This document shows, in pieces, positions 43,299-52,796 of a DNA stretch of 64,000 nucleotides. The position numbers were made by a program, and so were the translations under genes. How positions within the stretch are numbered: the first letter of the stretch is position 1; each line of letters opens with the position of its first letter. The notes under the pieces are model-generated. The model was given only the letters and a program-made list of their open reading frames with translations. It had not been told where the DNA came from and ran no database searches. The DNA comes from Treponema sp. (GTDB lineage Bacteria; Spirochaetota; Spirochaetia; Treponematales; Breznakiellaceae): contig WQXI01000001.1 in assembly GCA_009784935.1 (NCBI GenBank), forward strand, positions 90,382 to 154,381, given 5' to 3'.

Positions 43299-44285
43299 TT
43301 TTGTTACAGCAGTTTTCTCAATGTTGTTTTCGTCAAATAAAAGAGGCCAATTTTTTCTGTCCTTTACAGGGAAATAATCCAGCCATGTATAGTTGTCTGC
43401 AACACCCCACGTTGTTATGTTTTTTACCGCTGGATATTCAGAAGCGATTGTAAAAAGTTCATAGTATCTTTTTTGCTGTTCTTCTATTCTATCAAGCGGT
43501 TTGGATTTAAAAAAATCTTTAACTTCTCTGGCTTCGCTCCATTCATAAACAGAAATATCAACTTCTGTAAATTCTATGTCTATTCCTAAAGAAGAATACC
43601 TCTCTATTGCGTTTCTAAGGACTTTTTCGTCAGGAAAATTATAGTACCAGTGCCCCTGAATCCCAATACAGTCAATCGGAATACCGCTGTCTAACAATGA
43701 CGAAAGAAAACGAAGAGAAGCTTCCATTTTGGAACCAGATTCATTATTGTAATCGTTATAACAAAGCTTAGCGTTGGGGCAGGCTTCTCTCATTTTTTTT
43801 AAGGCAAACTCATAAACGTCCCTGCCGCAGATTTTATACCATTTGCTTATTCTAAACCCGTTTTCGTCTCCCTTATCAGTATCTATTACTTCGTTTAAGA
43901 CATCCCACGAATAAACAATATCGCCGTAGCGTTTTACAACATTTTCTATATGTGACTCCAGCCGTTTGTAGAGAGTGTTCTTAGAAACTTCTTCATTCCC
44001 ATCCAAAAAAAGCCAATCTGGATTTTGGTTGTGCCAAACAAATGTATGACCTCTCATATCAAGTTTGTTTTTTCTTGCATAATCGGCGATCAAATCACAT
44101 TCTTCCCAATTGTATTTTCCTTCGCTTGGATGAATGGGTCCAAACTTCATCGCGTTTTCTATCGATAAAGAAGAAAAATGTTTTTTAATTATATCGTCTG
44201 TCTCTTTATAAGCTAATGTTTCTTTGCATACAGCCGCGCCGACTTTAAATGAACGGCCCCAGACATCTTTTAAGCCTTTATTCAT
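43266..44285 (-). CDS. Cytoplasmic GH10 endo-1,4-beta-xylanase
   Basis: The GH10 barrel has acid/base Glu132 in SWDVLNEV and nucleophile Glu241 in FTEVDISV, with the usual HTFVWHNQNPDWL. No signal peptide is present. It would break down short xylo-oligosaccharides after uptake. The gene overlaps the GH5 gene by 8 nt, so the pair is coupled. This is the third GH10 gene in the window, none closely alike. Length 339 residues. Confidence 0.93.
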   Translation of the reverse strand: MNKGLKDVWGRSFKVGAAVCKETLAYKETDDIIKKHFSSLSIENAMKFGPIHPSEGKYNWEECDLIADYARKNKLDMRGHTFVWHNQNPDWLFLDGNEEVSKNTLYKRLESHIENVVKRYGDIVYSWDVLNEVIDTDKGDENGFRISKWYKICGRDVYEFALKKMREACPNAKLCYNDYNNESGSKMEASLRFLSSLLDSGIPIDCIGIQGHWYYNFPDEKVLRNAIERYSSLGIDIEFTEVDISVYEWSEAREVKDFFKSKPLDRIEEQQKRYYELFTIASEYPAVKNITTWGVADNYTWLDYFPVKDRKNWPLLFDENNIEKTAVTKLLNASVKGSN

Positions 44286-45306
44286 GTTTAAACCCCATAG
44301 AATTAACTATATCTATGTTTAAATCGGCAGGAAACTTCCCTCTCCATTGTGTTTTGAACAAACCAAAACCGCCGAAATAATCCCAGCATGTCCAAGGCAT
44401 ATTCCTCTTTGTAAGTTCGCCGCAGAAAAACTTATACCATTTAACGCGATCTTCATTAGGACTTTGAATCATAAATACGCCGAACTCTCCGCAGAAAACA
44501 GGAACATCCCTTTCTTTTGCAAAAGCAGAAGCAATATCCAAAGTAGCACATAATTTTGTTAATTTAGAATCTACCTCGTAATGTTTAAGCGCTTCTTCTA
44601 CCCATGTATCTTTAAAAGTTTCATGAATCTCCGGCAGTTTGCCTCCGTCAAGCGGGAAAGGAAGATTCGAAAGCGGAGCAAGCGAAGGTTTATTCCAAGT
44701 GGCTCCCTGATGAGTAAAAATATGCGGATCATAAAAATGAAAAGTATAAATTAAATTTTTGTCTTTATACTCAGGAAGCAAGGTCATTTTTTCTATAGAA
44801 TTATAATTGGTTCCTCCAACAATGATTAACCTGTCTTTATCGATTTTGCGGATAGCTTTTATTACTTCACCTTGAATCTCTCCCCAGAGTTTGTCTAATA
44901 TTCCATGAGGTTCATTTAAAATCTCATATATAAGATATTCGCTTCTGTCTTTAAAATGACGGGCAAGCTGTTCCCATACAGGAATTAAAATTTTACCGAT
45001 ATTTACGTCTGTTGGATTAACCGGATGAAAAGAATGGTTATCTAAAATCAGATAAATTTTATGTTTCTGCGCCCAGTCCGCCGCAGTATCAAGATATTTT
45101 AACAAGTTGGGCTCAAGCGTGTTTTCGGTATTATTCTGAATAAAACGATGAAACGCTACAGGCAGGCGGATGACATCAGCGCCAAGACTTTTAACATTAA
45201 TAAAATCTGTCTCTGTAAACTTATCAAATTCTATATCGGCAAAAGTACGTGATTCGAACCACTTAGAAAAATTAACTCCTTTAGAAAAAGGTATAGAAAC
45301 AGCCAT
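44278..45306 (-). CDS. Cytoplasmic GH5 endoglucanase-type glycosidase
   Basis: A GH5 barrel with acid/base Glu132 (YEILNEPHG) and nucleophile Glu274 (FCGEFGVF) can be read. There is no signal peptide, so it probably acts on imported oligosaccharides. GH5 is a broad family, and whether it acts on glucan, xylan or mannan cannot be told. AAGGAG precedes the ATG, and TATAAT occurs about 40 nt upstream. It is the first gene of the GH5-GH10 operon. Confidence 0.88.
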   Translation of the reverse strand: MAVSIPFSKGVNFSKWFESRTFADIEFDKFTETDFINVKSLGADVIRLPVAFHRFIQNNTENTLEPNLLKYLDTAADWAQKHKIYLILDNHSFHPVNPTDVNIGKILIPVWEQLARHFKDRSEYLIYEILNEPHGILDKLWGEIQGEVIKAIRKIDKDRLIIVGGTNYNSIEKMTLLPEYKDKNLIYTFHFYDPHIFTHQGATWNKPSLAPLSNLPFPLDGGKLPEIHETFKDTWVEEALKHYEVDSKLTKLCATLDIASAFAKERDVPVFCGEFGVFMIQSPNEDRVKWYKFFCGELTKRNMPWTCWDYFGGFGLFKTQWRGKFPADLNIDIVNSMGFKHE

Positions 45307-45372
45307 AAAAACTCCTTATAATATCTTGATTCCGCTATTTAATTATACAAAAAACAATGATACTATTATATC

Positions 45373-46998
45373 ATGATCAGGAAGTACAGTAACCCTATTT
45401 TGAGCGGATTTTATCCGGATCCTTCGATTTGCAGGGTAGATAAAGACTTTTATCTGGTAACTTCAACATTTGCATATTTCCCGGGTATTCCTGTGTTTCA
45501 TAGCAGGGACTTACTTAACTGGAACCAAATTGGCAATGCCATCGACCGTCCCGGTCAGTTAAACTATGACGAAAACCAAGTATCCCGCGGATTATTCGCT
45601 CCGACAATACGCTATAACAACGGAATCTATTATATATTATGCACGCTGATACAAAACGGAGGTAATTTTATTATTACTTCTAAAGATCCAAAAGGTCCAT
45701 GGTCTGATCCTGTATGGTTAAAAGGAGCTGATGGCATCGATCCTTCTATCTTCTTTGACGATGACGGAAAAGCGTGGTATTGCGGCACTCATCCCGCTCC
45801 GGAAGGCGAAGCATATCCCGGCAACTATGAAATTTATATACGCGAAATAGATCTAAAAAAACTCGCAAAAGGCAAAAACCCGCTTACAGGAAGCAATACA
45901 GGCATTTGGCGCGGCGCATTAAAAGACTGCATTTGGCCGGAAGGTCCGCATATATATAAAAAAGACGGCTGGTATTATCTTTTGCATGCAGAAGGCGGAA
46001 CAGGTATTGATCATGCTATTTGCGTTGCGCGCGCAAAAAAAATAACAGGTCCATACGAAGGAAAAAAGAGCAATCCTATTTTAACGCACAGATATCTCGG
46101 TAAAAACGCGGATATAATTAATGTAGGGCATGCCGATTTTACAGACGATACCAAAGGAAACTGGTGGATGGTTCTGCTTGCTTCAAGGCCTTTTGACAGC
46201 GTATGCCCGTTGGGACGCGAAACTTTTATGGTTCCTATTTATTGGGAAAATGACTGGCCGTTTGTTGTAAGTAAAACAGGTCTTATAGAAAATGAATATC
46301 CGCTGCCCGATTTAAAGACACCCAATGAAAGAATGGAAAAGTTTAACGAACTAAGCACAAACGATGTTTGGTGTCAGGAAAAAACATGCGATCATTTTTT
46401 CGGCGAACTTCCATTAAATTGGCTTGTACTTCGTATGCCGCAGACGGCAAAGCAAGCGGCTTTTAACCTTACAGATAAACCGGGCGCGCTTAGACTTTTT
46501 ACAAAACCAGAAACTATGCGCGGCAAAGGACATCCTGCGTTTGCGGGAAGAAGGATAAGGCATAAAAATTGGGCGTTTTCTGCATGTTTAGAATTTTCAA
46601 CGGTTAAAAATTACGAAAATGCCGGGATTATTTTGTTTCAGAATGAAGACTGGCATTACCGTTTTGAAATTTATGCTACCGCTTCCGGATATCATTCTTT
46701 GCGTTTAATCCGGGCTGCCGGAAAAGAAGATGAACTTATCGGAGCAGGCTCCTGCCTTGAACCGGGCGAACTTGTAGTACTTGCGGTAAAGTGCATAGAT
46801 ATGGAACTCGCGTTTTTCTTTGGAAACGACCTAAACTCTCTGCGTCCCTTTTCATGCAGCGCAAAAGCTCATATACTTAGCACAGAGTATGCCGGAGGTT
46901 TTACAGGATCATTGGCAGGCGTTTTTGCTACAGCTAACGGCGAAAACAGTAAAAATTTTGCCGATGTTTTTTGGGCAGAATATAAGGAATTAATTTGA
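45373..46998 (+). CDS. GH43 beta-xylosidase or alpha-L-arabinofuranosidase
   Basis: The five-bladed GH43 propeller has Asp16 (SGFYPDPS), Asp123 (DGIDPSIFFDDDG) and Glu190 (WPEGPHIY) as the catalytic triad. A C-terminal beta-sandwich domain (about residues 345-541) follows, as in GH43 xylosidases. No signal peptide is present. It would release xylose or arabinose from imported oligosaccharides. The next gene begins 1 nt after its stop. There is no clear ribosome site for the ATG. Confidence 0.9.
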   Translation: MIRKYSNPILSGFYPDPSICRVDKDFYLVTSTFAYFPGIPVFHSRDLLNWNQIGNAIDRPGQLNYDENQVSRGLFAPTIRYNNGIYYILCTLIQNGGNFIITSKDPKGPWSDPVWLKGADGIDPSIFFDDDGKAWYCGTHPAPEGEAYPGNYEIYIREIDLKKLAKGKNPLTGSNTGIWRGALKDCIWPEGPHIYKKDGWYYLLHAEGGTGIDHAICVARAKKITGPYEGKKSNPILTHRYLGKNADIINVGHADFTDDTKGNWWMVLLASRPFDSVCPLGRETFMVPIYWENDWPFVVSKTGLIENEYPLPDLKTPNERMEKFNELSTNDVWCQEKTCDHFFGELPLNWLVLRMPQTAKQAAFNLTDKPGALRLFTKPETMRGKGHPAFAGRRIRHKNWAFSACLEFSTVKNYENAGIILFQNEDWHYRFEIYATASGYHSLRLIRAAGKEDELIGAGSCLEPGELVVLAVKCIDMELAFFFGNDLNSLRPFSCSAKAHILSTEYAGGFTGSLAGVFATANGENSKNFADVFWAEYKELI

Positions 46999-46999
46999 T

Positions 47000-48874
47000 A
47001 TGAAAGAACTTTTTTGTTCCGCTATCACAAGTGATAAAATGATAATCCAGCGTGATGTTTATTTTCCGCTTTATTTACGAAAATACGCAGAAATTTTATT
47101 TTTAGGAAAAAACTATAAAGCCAAAAAAACCGGCGGCAAATGGCTTATTAAGCTCGATCCTGTAAAGGCGGGCGGACCTTTTGACATGCAAATTACATTT
47201 GGTTCTGAGTCTGTTACATTAACTGACATTTATGCAGGGGATCTTTTTTTATGCTCCGGCCAAAGCAACATGGAAATGCTTATGGATAGGGTAAAAGACA
47301 ATTTTTCTGAAGAATGGGAAAACAGTGATTTTCCTTTAGTAAGGCATTTTCATGTTCCGCAGGAGTGGGACTTCTCTGCCCCGCGCGATGAACTTAACGG
47401 CGGACATTGGACTCCCGTTACCTCCCGGACACTCAATGAATTTTCTGCTGCGGCATATTTCTTTGCAAAGAATCTTTATCAAAGAACAAAAGTTCCTATA
47501 GGGCTAATTAATACCGCGTGGGGCGGTACCCCAATTGAATCATGGATGAGCAAAGACGCTCTTTCTTCATTTAAAGAAAAATTAAAAACCGGCATGCAGT
47601 ATGCTGATAAAAATTACTCCGATAATTTGGCAAAAAACACAGAGAATGCAATTAGAGAATGGGAAACCAACCTTAGACATGAAGATATAGGTTTGGCGCA
47701 GAATTGGCAGAATCCGCAGACAGATATTTCCGGCTGGGAAGAAGTTGAACTACCCGGAAACTTTAAAAGCGGTTTTTGCGGAGTAATCTGGGCAGCAAAA
47801 GATTTTGAAGTATCCGCTGATTTTGCTTCACAAAAAATTGAAATATGGCTTGGGACAATCATAGACGCAGATACAGCGTATTTAAACGGCGAAGAAATTG
47901 GAAACACAGGTTACCGCTATCCTCCGCGTAAATATTCCCCAAAAGATCTGTTAAAACAAGGAAAAAACAGATTAGTAATAAGGATTACATGCAACAACGG
48001 CGATGGCGGCGTTACTTCTGACAAACCATTTAGAATATTTTCTGACAAAGAAGCTATAGAGCTGACAGGTACATGGAAATACAAAATAGGCGCGCCTGCT
48101 CAAACACGCCCTGCAGAATTCTTTTTTCAGCGACAGCCATTTGGAAACTTTAACGCAATTATATCTCCGGTTTTAAAATTTCCGCTTAAAGGCGTTCTTT
48201 GGTATCAGGGCGAATCAAACGAATCTACTCCGTACGAATACGAGCAATTATTAAAGTTAATGATTAATGACTGGCGCAAAAAAAACAACAATAAAAAACT
48301 TCCGTTCTTTATTGTTCAGCTCCCAATTTTTAACGCAATCTCTGACAACAACGAAAAGTCACGCTGGGCTGTTTTGAGGGAAGCTCAAAGAAAAGCCGTT
48401 TCCTTGCCTTATACAGGTTTGGCATGCGCGCTTGAACTCGGCGAATGGAATGACATACATCCAATGAATAAAAAGGATGTCGGTTACCGTCTTTTTCTTG
48501 CAGCAGAGAAAGTTTTATTAGGTATCGATAATTCTTCGCCGGGTCCTGTGATTAATAAATACGAAATACAAAAGAATAAAATTTTAATTCACTTTAATAA
48601 CTGCGGAGAAAAATTAACTGCTTATTCTTCTCCTCAGCGGGATGAAATTTCGAATAATGCCTTTGTAAGCGTTGTAGGGAGCGACGGTCAGGTTCGGCTG
48701 CCTGTAAAAATCGAAAGTAAAGATTGTATCAGCATTGATATATCTTCTGTAAAAAATGCGCAAAGAATCTTATACGCATGGGCAGATAATCCGCAGGACA
48801 GACAGCTGTTTAACAGTAAAGGACTTCCTGCTCTTCCTTTTATTCTTAATCTCAGGGACAAAAAATATGTTTGA
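47000..48874 (+). CDS. SGNH acetylesterase (sialate O-acetylesterase-like), likely on acetylated xylan
   Basis: The SGNH family motif DLFLCSGQSNMEML (Ser89) and block II/III segments (VLWYQGESNE, and the DIHPMNKKD motif with the Asp-X-X-His-type residues) mark a carbohydrate esterase. A jelly-roll sugar-binding domain is inserted at about residues 215-350. The family is named for sialic acid, but beside xylanases it more likely removes acetyl from xylan. No signal peptide. It is coupled to GH43 (1-nt gap) and overlaps nadE by 8 nt. Confidence 0.82.
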   Translation: MKELFCSAITSDKMIIQRDVYFPLYLRKYAEILFLGKNYKAKKTGGKWLIKLDPVKAGGPFDMQITFGSESVTLTDIYAGDLFLCSGQSNMEMLMDRVKDNFSEEWENSDFPLVRHFHVPQEWDFSAPRDELNGGHWTPVTSRTLNEFSAAAYFFAKNLYQRTKVPIGLINTAWGGTPIESWMSKDALSSFKEKLKTGMQYADKNYSDNLAKNTENAIREWETNLRHEDIGLAQNWQNPQTDISGWEEVELPGNFKSGFCGVIWAAKDFEVSADFASQKIEIWLGTIIDADTAYLNGEEIGNTGYRYPPRKYSPKDLLKQGKNRLVIRITCNNGDGGVTSDKPFRIFSDKEAIELTGTWKYKIGAPAQTRPAEFFFQRQPFGNFNAIISPVLKFPLKGVLWYQGESNESTPYEYEQLLKLMINDWRKKNNNKKLPFFIVQLPIFNAISDNNEKSRWAVLREAQRKAVSLPYTGLACALELGEWNDIHPMNKKDVGYRLFLAAEKVLLGIDNSSPGPVINKYEIQKNKILIHFNNCGEKLTAYSSPQRDEISNNAFVSVVGSDGQVRLPVKIESKDCISIDISSVKNAQRILYAWADNPQDRQLFNSKGLPALPFILNLRDKKYV

Positions 48875-49595
48875 CGCTGCAAAATCAAAAGACGCTGTTA
48901 TTAACTGGATACGTTCCTATTTTAAAGAAAACGGCGAAGACTGTTTTGCGGTAGTCGGCATAAGCGGCGGCAAAGACAGCTCTATAGTTGCAGCTCTCTG
49001 TATGCAGGCTCTCGGAGCGCAGAAGGTATACGGCGTTTTAATGCCCAACGGAGAACAACACGACATAGAATTTTCAAATAAAATTGCTGCTCACTTGGGA
49101 ATAAAAAGTATTGTTATTAATATAAAAGAAAGCGTTAATGCTGTTTTAAAAGCCGCAAAAGAAAGCGGACTTATATTAAACAATCAGGCGATTGTTAATA
49201 TCCCCGCAAGAATCAGGATGACAACCCTCTACGCCGTATCTGCCGCTGTAAACGGACGGGTCGCCAATACATGCAACTTGAGCGAAGATTATGTCGGCTA
49301 CTCTACTAAATACGGCGATGCCGCCGGCGATTTTAGTCCGCTTTCGGGTTTTACAGTTACAGAAATAAAAGCTATCGGCAAAGAACTTTCGCTTCCTTCA
49401 ATATTTGTAGATAAAATACCGGAAGACGGTCTCACAGGAAAAAGCGACGAAGAAAACCTCGGCTTTAGCTATGATGTTTTGGATAGGTATATCCGCGAGG
49501 GTATCTGCGAAGATTCTGCAATAAAAGAAAAAATCGACAGGCTTCACAATGAAAATTTACATAAATTAAAACAAATGCCTCGATTCTTACAATAA
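48867..49595 (+). CDS. nadE: Ammonia-dependent NAD+ synthetase
   Basis: NadE makes NAD+ from nicotinate adenine dinucleotide, ATP and ammonia. The P-loop SGGKDSS, the LSEDYVGYSTKYGD segment and the DGLTGKSDEENLGFSYDV segment are all present in 242 residues, the length without a glutaminase domain. The frame is open upstream, but the ATG at 48867 fits the family start and overlaps the end of the esterase gene by 8 nt. So it shares the xylan transcript, though its role is general. Confidence 0.92.
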   Translation: MFDAAKSKDAVINWIRSYFKENGEDCFAVVGISGGKDSSIVAALCMQALGAQKVYGVLMPNGEQHDIEFSNKIAAHLGIKSIVINIKESVNAVLKAAKESGLILNNQAIVNIPARIRMTTLYAVSAAVNGRVANTCNLSEDYVGYSTKYGDAAGDFSPLSGFTVTEIKAIGKELSLPSIFVDKIPEDGLTGKSDEENLGFSYDVLDRYIREGICEDSAIKEKIDRLHNENLHKLKQMPRFLQ

Positions 49596-49597
49596 TA

Positions 49598-49627
49598 TAG
49601 ACAGATTTTTATCATTTATGCTATAAT
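49598..49627 (+). promoter_or_regulatory. Promoter of maf; predicts a leaderless mRNA
   Basis: TAGACA (49598-49603), an 18-nt spacer and TATAAT (49622-49627). The ATG (49633) lies 6 nt from the -10 box, so the mRNA should start at or near the ATG. Confidence 0.5.
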
Positions 49628-49632
49628 TTCTT

Positions 49633-50220
49633 ATGGAACCAATCATTCTGGCATCCGGTTCGCTTAGGCGGCAGGAATATTTCAAGTTAATGGGGCTTCC
49701 TTTCAGCGTTATGCCCGCAAAAATAGATGAGACTCTTCCTCCTCTCACAAATGCAGAGTTTTTTACCAAAGAACTAGCGGTGAAAAAAGTAGAAAAGGTA
49801 GCGGAAGATATGAGGGATCGCATACCAAAGTGGATATGCGGCGCTGATACAGTAATATCTATAGAAGATAAAGTTTTTGGAAAACCAAAAAACCGCGAAG
49901 AAGCCTCATTGTTTTTAAGAACGCTTTCCGGCAAAAAGCACAATGCAGTAACATCTATCGCTCTTTTTAAAGGACGCGAAAGAAAGACAGACTGCCGCAC
50001 TGTCTCCTGTACAGTACATTTTGCTAAAATGGCAGACGCCGAAATTGAATGGTACCTTGACACAAACGAATGGCAGGGGGTTGCCGGAGCATACCGGATT
50101 CAGGGGCTTGCAAGCTGTTTTATTACCGGAATAGACGGCTGTCCTTCTACTGTGGTAGGCTTGCCACTCCGTGATTTTTATGTCATGCTAATAGATAACG
50201 GCTACCCATACGGGGGCTGA
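49633..50220 (+). CDS. maf: Maf family nucleotide pyrophosphatase
   Basis: The sequence begins IILASGSLRRQEYFKLMGLP and has ICGADTVISIEDKVFGKP and YLDTNEWQGVAGAYRIQGLA, all marks of Maf proteins, which hydrolyse noncanonical nucleoside triphosphates such as dTTP/UTP analogues. The 195-residue length is normal. A palindromic repeat and the rpsB operon follow. Confidence 0.93.
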   Translation: MEPIILASGSLRRQEYFKLMGLPFSVMPAKIDETLPPLTNAEFFTKELAVKKVEKVAEDMRDRIPKWICGADTVISIEDKVFGKPKNREEASLFLRTLSGKKHNAVTSIALFKGRERKTDCRTVSCTVHFAKMADAEIEWYLDTNEWQGVAGAYRIQGLASCFITGIDGCPSTVVGLPLRDFYVMLIDNGYPYGG

Positions 50221-50252
50221 ATTTCCGTGGAGCTTATTAGGAATAATATTTT

Positions 50253-50363
50253 ACCACAGAGTACTGCAACTTTAGTTGCTTGCAACTGAAGTTGCTTGGA
50301 GTTTCACAGAGGAGACAGTGCTTTCGTACAAAGTCTCCGTGTACCTCCGTGTCCTCTGTGGTT
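50253..50363. repeat. Palindromic repeat (modules B and C) between maf and rpsB
   Basis: ACCACAGAGTACT at 50253 faces TCCTCTGTGGTTT (50352-50364). Two C hairpins lie side by side: GCAACTTTAGTTGC (50266-50279) and GCAACTGAAGTTGC (50282-50295). The copy lies about 80 nt upstream of rpsB. Confidence 0.8.
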
Positions 50364-50403
50364 TCTAATCTTTCCTTCCAGCTTCAACGAGATATAGTGA
50401 CGG

Positions 50404-50440
50404 TAGGGTTACCTAAACTCGGGAACCCCATGTTAGGAGG
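50404..50440 (+). promoter_or_regulatory. rpsB leader with stem-loop and strong ribosome site
   Basis: GGGTT (50406-50410) can pair with AACCC (50424-50428), just before TTAGGAGG and the TTG start at 50446. A hairpin in this place could be bound by S2 to limit its own translation, as in other bacteria, but no specific match to a known leader was made. Confidence 0.35.
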
Positions 50441-50445
50441 AAATT

Positions 50446-51354
50446 TTGGCTGTTGTAACAATGAAAAATCTTCTGGAATCAGGAGTACATTTCGGCCATC
50501 AGGTGAAACGCTGGGATCCGCGTATGAAAAAATACATCTTTGCGGAAAGAAACGGCATTCACATCATCGATCTGCAAAAAACGATTCAATCCATTAAAGA
50601 CGCTTATGACGCTGTCCGCAAGACAGTCGCGGCAGGAAAAACCGTTCTTTTTGTAGGAACAAAAAAACAAGCGCAGCAAGCGGTTCAAAAAGAAGCGGAA
50701 CGCTGCGGAATGTTTTATATTAACAACCGCTGGCTCGGCGGCATGTTAACAAACTTTGTAACAATAAAAAAATCACTTTTACGCCTCAAAAAACTCGAAA
50801 AAATGGAAGTTGACGGCACTTTCGAAAATCTTACAAAAAAAGAAATTGCATCACTCGGAAAAGAACGCATTAAACTCCAAAAGAACCTTGGCGGTATAAA
50901 AGAAATGAAAGAACTGCCCGGCATTCTTTTTATTATCGATACCCGCAAAGAAGCCATTGCTGTAGCGGAAGCTCAGCGAATGGGGATTCCAATCGTAGCT
51001 GTTGTCGATACAAATTGTAATCCCGACGGCATTAACTTCCCTATACCCGGTAACGATGACGCTATCAGAGCTATCACGCTCTTTACACAGATCATTGCAA
51101 ACGCGGTTGTAGAAGCGGATAACGAAGTCGGTCTAAAGATCATCGAAACTCTAGGCGACGAAGATGAAGACATGGAAGGCCTTTTAACCGACGCTTCTAT
51201 GAAAGAAGAAGACAGGGAAATTGATATCGAAAAATACACAACCGAGGAAGCTTACAGAGCCGCAAAAGCAGATGAAGAAGTTGATCCGGAAACTGAATAC
51301 GATGACAATAACACTCAGATCCGTGTTGATGTAGATAAAGTATACGAGAAATAA
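50446..51354 (+). CDS. rpsB: 30S ribosomal protein S2
   Basis: The start is a TTG at 50446, right after a perfect AGGAGG. The sequence has [38 protein letters not shown], and [18 protein letters not shown], all S2 signatures. The 302-residue length exceeds that of E. coli S2 because of an acidic C-terminal tail ([20 protein letters not shown] onward). It starts the rpsB-tsf-frr-uppS-cdsA-dxr-rseP cluster. Confidence 0.95.
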   Translation: MAVVTMKNLLESGVHFGHQVKRWDPRMKKYIFAERNGIHIIDLQKTIQSIKDAYDAVRKTVAAGKTVLFVGTKKQAQQAVQKEAERCGMFYINNRWLGGMLTNFVTIKKSLLRLKKLEKMEVDGTFENLTKKEIASLGKERIKLQKNLGGIKEMKELPGILFIIDTRKEAIAVAEAQRMGIPIVAVVDTNCNPDGINFPIPGNDDAIRAITLFTQIIANAVVEADNEVGLKIIETLGDEDEDMEGLLTDASMKEEDREIDIEKYTTEEAYRAAKADEEVDPETEYDDNNTQIRVDVDKVYEK

Positions 51355-51370
51355 ACTTAAGGAGAAATAT

Positions 51371-52234
51371 ATGGCAGATATCAGCGCAGCTGAAGTAAAA
51401 AAACTCCGGGAAAAAACCGGTGCCGGTATGATGGAATGTAAAAACGCGCTTGTAGAATTTGACGGCGATTTTGCAAAAGCAGAAAAAAGCTTAAAAGAAA
51501 AAGGTCTTGCGGCTCTGGAAAAAAGAGCTGATCGCGCGACAAATAACGGAAAAGTATTTGTAAAAATAAAAGACGACGGCACATCCGCCATCTTGGTCGA
51601 GCTTAATGCAGAAACAGACTTTGTCGCAAGAAACCCTGACTTTATTAAAGTCGGCGAAACAATCGCGGCACAAGCTCTGGAAAAAGGCATAACCGCTCCT
51701 ACAGATGAACTCAGCGGTATGGTTCAGGATTTAGCTACAAAAATCCGCGAAAACATGGGATTAAAGAGACTTTGTCTTATAAAAGCTTCATCCAATGAAT
51801 TTCTTACACAGTACATTCATGGCGACGGCAATATCGGCGTTGTAGTAAAATGTGAATCTGACAAACCGGAAATCTTTAAAAACGATGATGTAAAAGCTTT
51901 TATCTTTACACTCGCATTGCACATTGCAGCGTTTAAACCTGTATCTATTGATCGCGCAAGAGTCGACCAAAACTGGCTTAAAGAACAAGAAGATATCTTT
52001 AAAGTACAGATGGGACAGGATGAAAAACTCAAAGGCAAACCAGAAAATGTTCTTGACGGTATTTTAAAGGGGAAAGTAACCAAGTACTTGAGCGAAATCT
52101 GCTTTATGGAACAAGGTTATATAAAAGACGAAAAAATTACTGTAGCCAAAGCCATAGAAGATTGCGCAAAAAAAGCAGGCGCCAAACTTACAGTAAATGA
52201 TTACTACTACTATAAAGTAGGCGTAGAAGGTTAG
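51371..52234 (+). CDS. tsf: Elongation factor Ts
   Basis: EF-Ts recycles EF-Tu by nucleotide exchange. The N-terminus has the family motif VKKLREKTGAGMMECKNALV and the core has LVELNAETDFVARNPDF. The 287-residue length is normal. AAGGAG precedes the ATG. The gene lies 17 nt after rpsB and 8 nt before frr. Confidence 0.96.
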   Translation: MADISAAEVKKLREKTGAGMMECKNALVEFDGDFAKAEKSLKEKGLAALEKRADRATNNGKVFVKIKDDGTSAILVELNAETDFVARNPDFIKVGETIAAQALEKGITAPTDELSGMVQDLATKIRENMGLKRLCLIKASSNEFLTQYIHGDGNIGVVVKCESDKPEIFKNDDVKAFIFTLALHIAAFKPVSIDRARVDQNWLKEQEDIFKVQMGQDEKLKGKPENVLDGILKGKVTKYLSEICFMEQGYIKDEKITVAKAIEDCAKKAGAKLTVNDYYYYKVGVEG

Positions 52235-52241
52235 GACTTAT

Positions 52242-52796
52242 ATGCAGGATGTAATTTCATCAAACGAAGAACGGATGAAAAAGACAGTAGCAAATCTAAA
52301 AGAAGGGTTTGCTACTTTAAGAACAGGGCGGGCTTCCGCCTCCCTGTTTGACAAAATACGGGTTGACGCATACGGCGAAAAATCGCCGCTTAATCAGGTA
52401 GCCAATATTTCGGTACCAGAAGCCCGTCTTATTGTTATTCAGCCTTGGGATAAAAATCTTATCACAGATATTGAAAAAGCAATCAGGTCTTCGGAACTTT
52501 CATTAAATCCTTCTAATGACGGAAAAGTTATAAGGATTTCTGTACCACCTCTTACAGAAGACAGGCGCAAAGAACTTGTCAAACTGGCAAAGAATAACGC
52601 CGAACAGTCCAGAGTTGCGGTTAGAAATATCCGCAGAGACGGCAATGAAGAACTCAAAAAACTTTTAAAAGACACAAAAATAACAGAAGATGACGAAACC
52701 AAGGGAACTGACGAGCTTCAGAAACTTACAGACAGTTATATCGGTCAGGTAAATAAGGTTCTGGAAGAAAAAGAAAAAGAAATAATGGAAGTATAA
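52242..52796 (+). CDS. frr: Ribosome recycling factor
   Basis: RRF splits post-termination ribosomes with EF-G. The 184-residue protein has LKEGFATLRTGRASASLFDK, VPPLTEDRRKELVKLAKN and ARNIRRDGNE-type VRNIRRDGNEELKKLLKD, all family marks. Its stop codon overlaps the start of uppS (TAATG). Confidence 0.96.
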   Translation: MQDVISSNEERMKKTVANLKEGFATLRTGRASASLFDKIRVDAYGEKSPLNQVANISVPEARLIVIQPWDKNLITDIEKAIRSSELSLNPSNDGKVIRISVPPLTEDRRKELVKLAKNNAEQSRVAVRNIRRDGNEELKKLLKDTKITEDDETKGTDELQKLTDSYIGQVNKVLEEKEKEIMEV

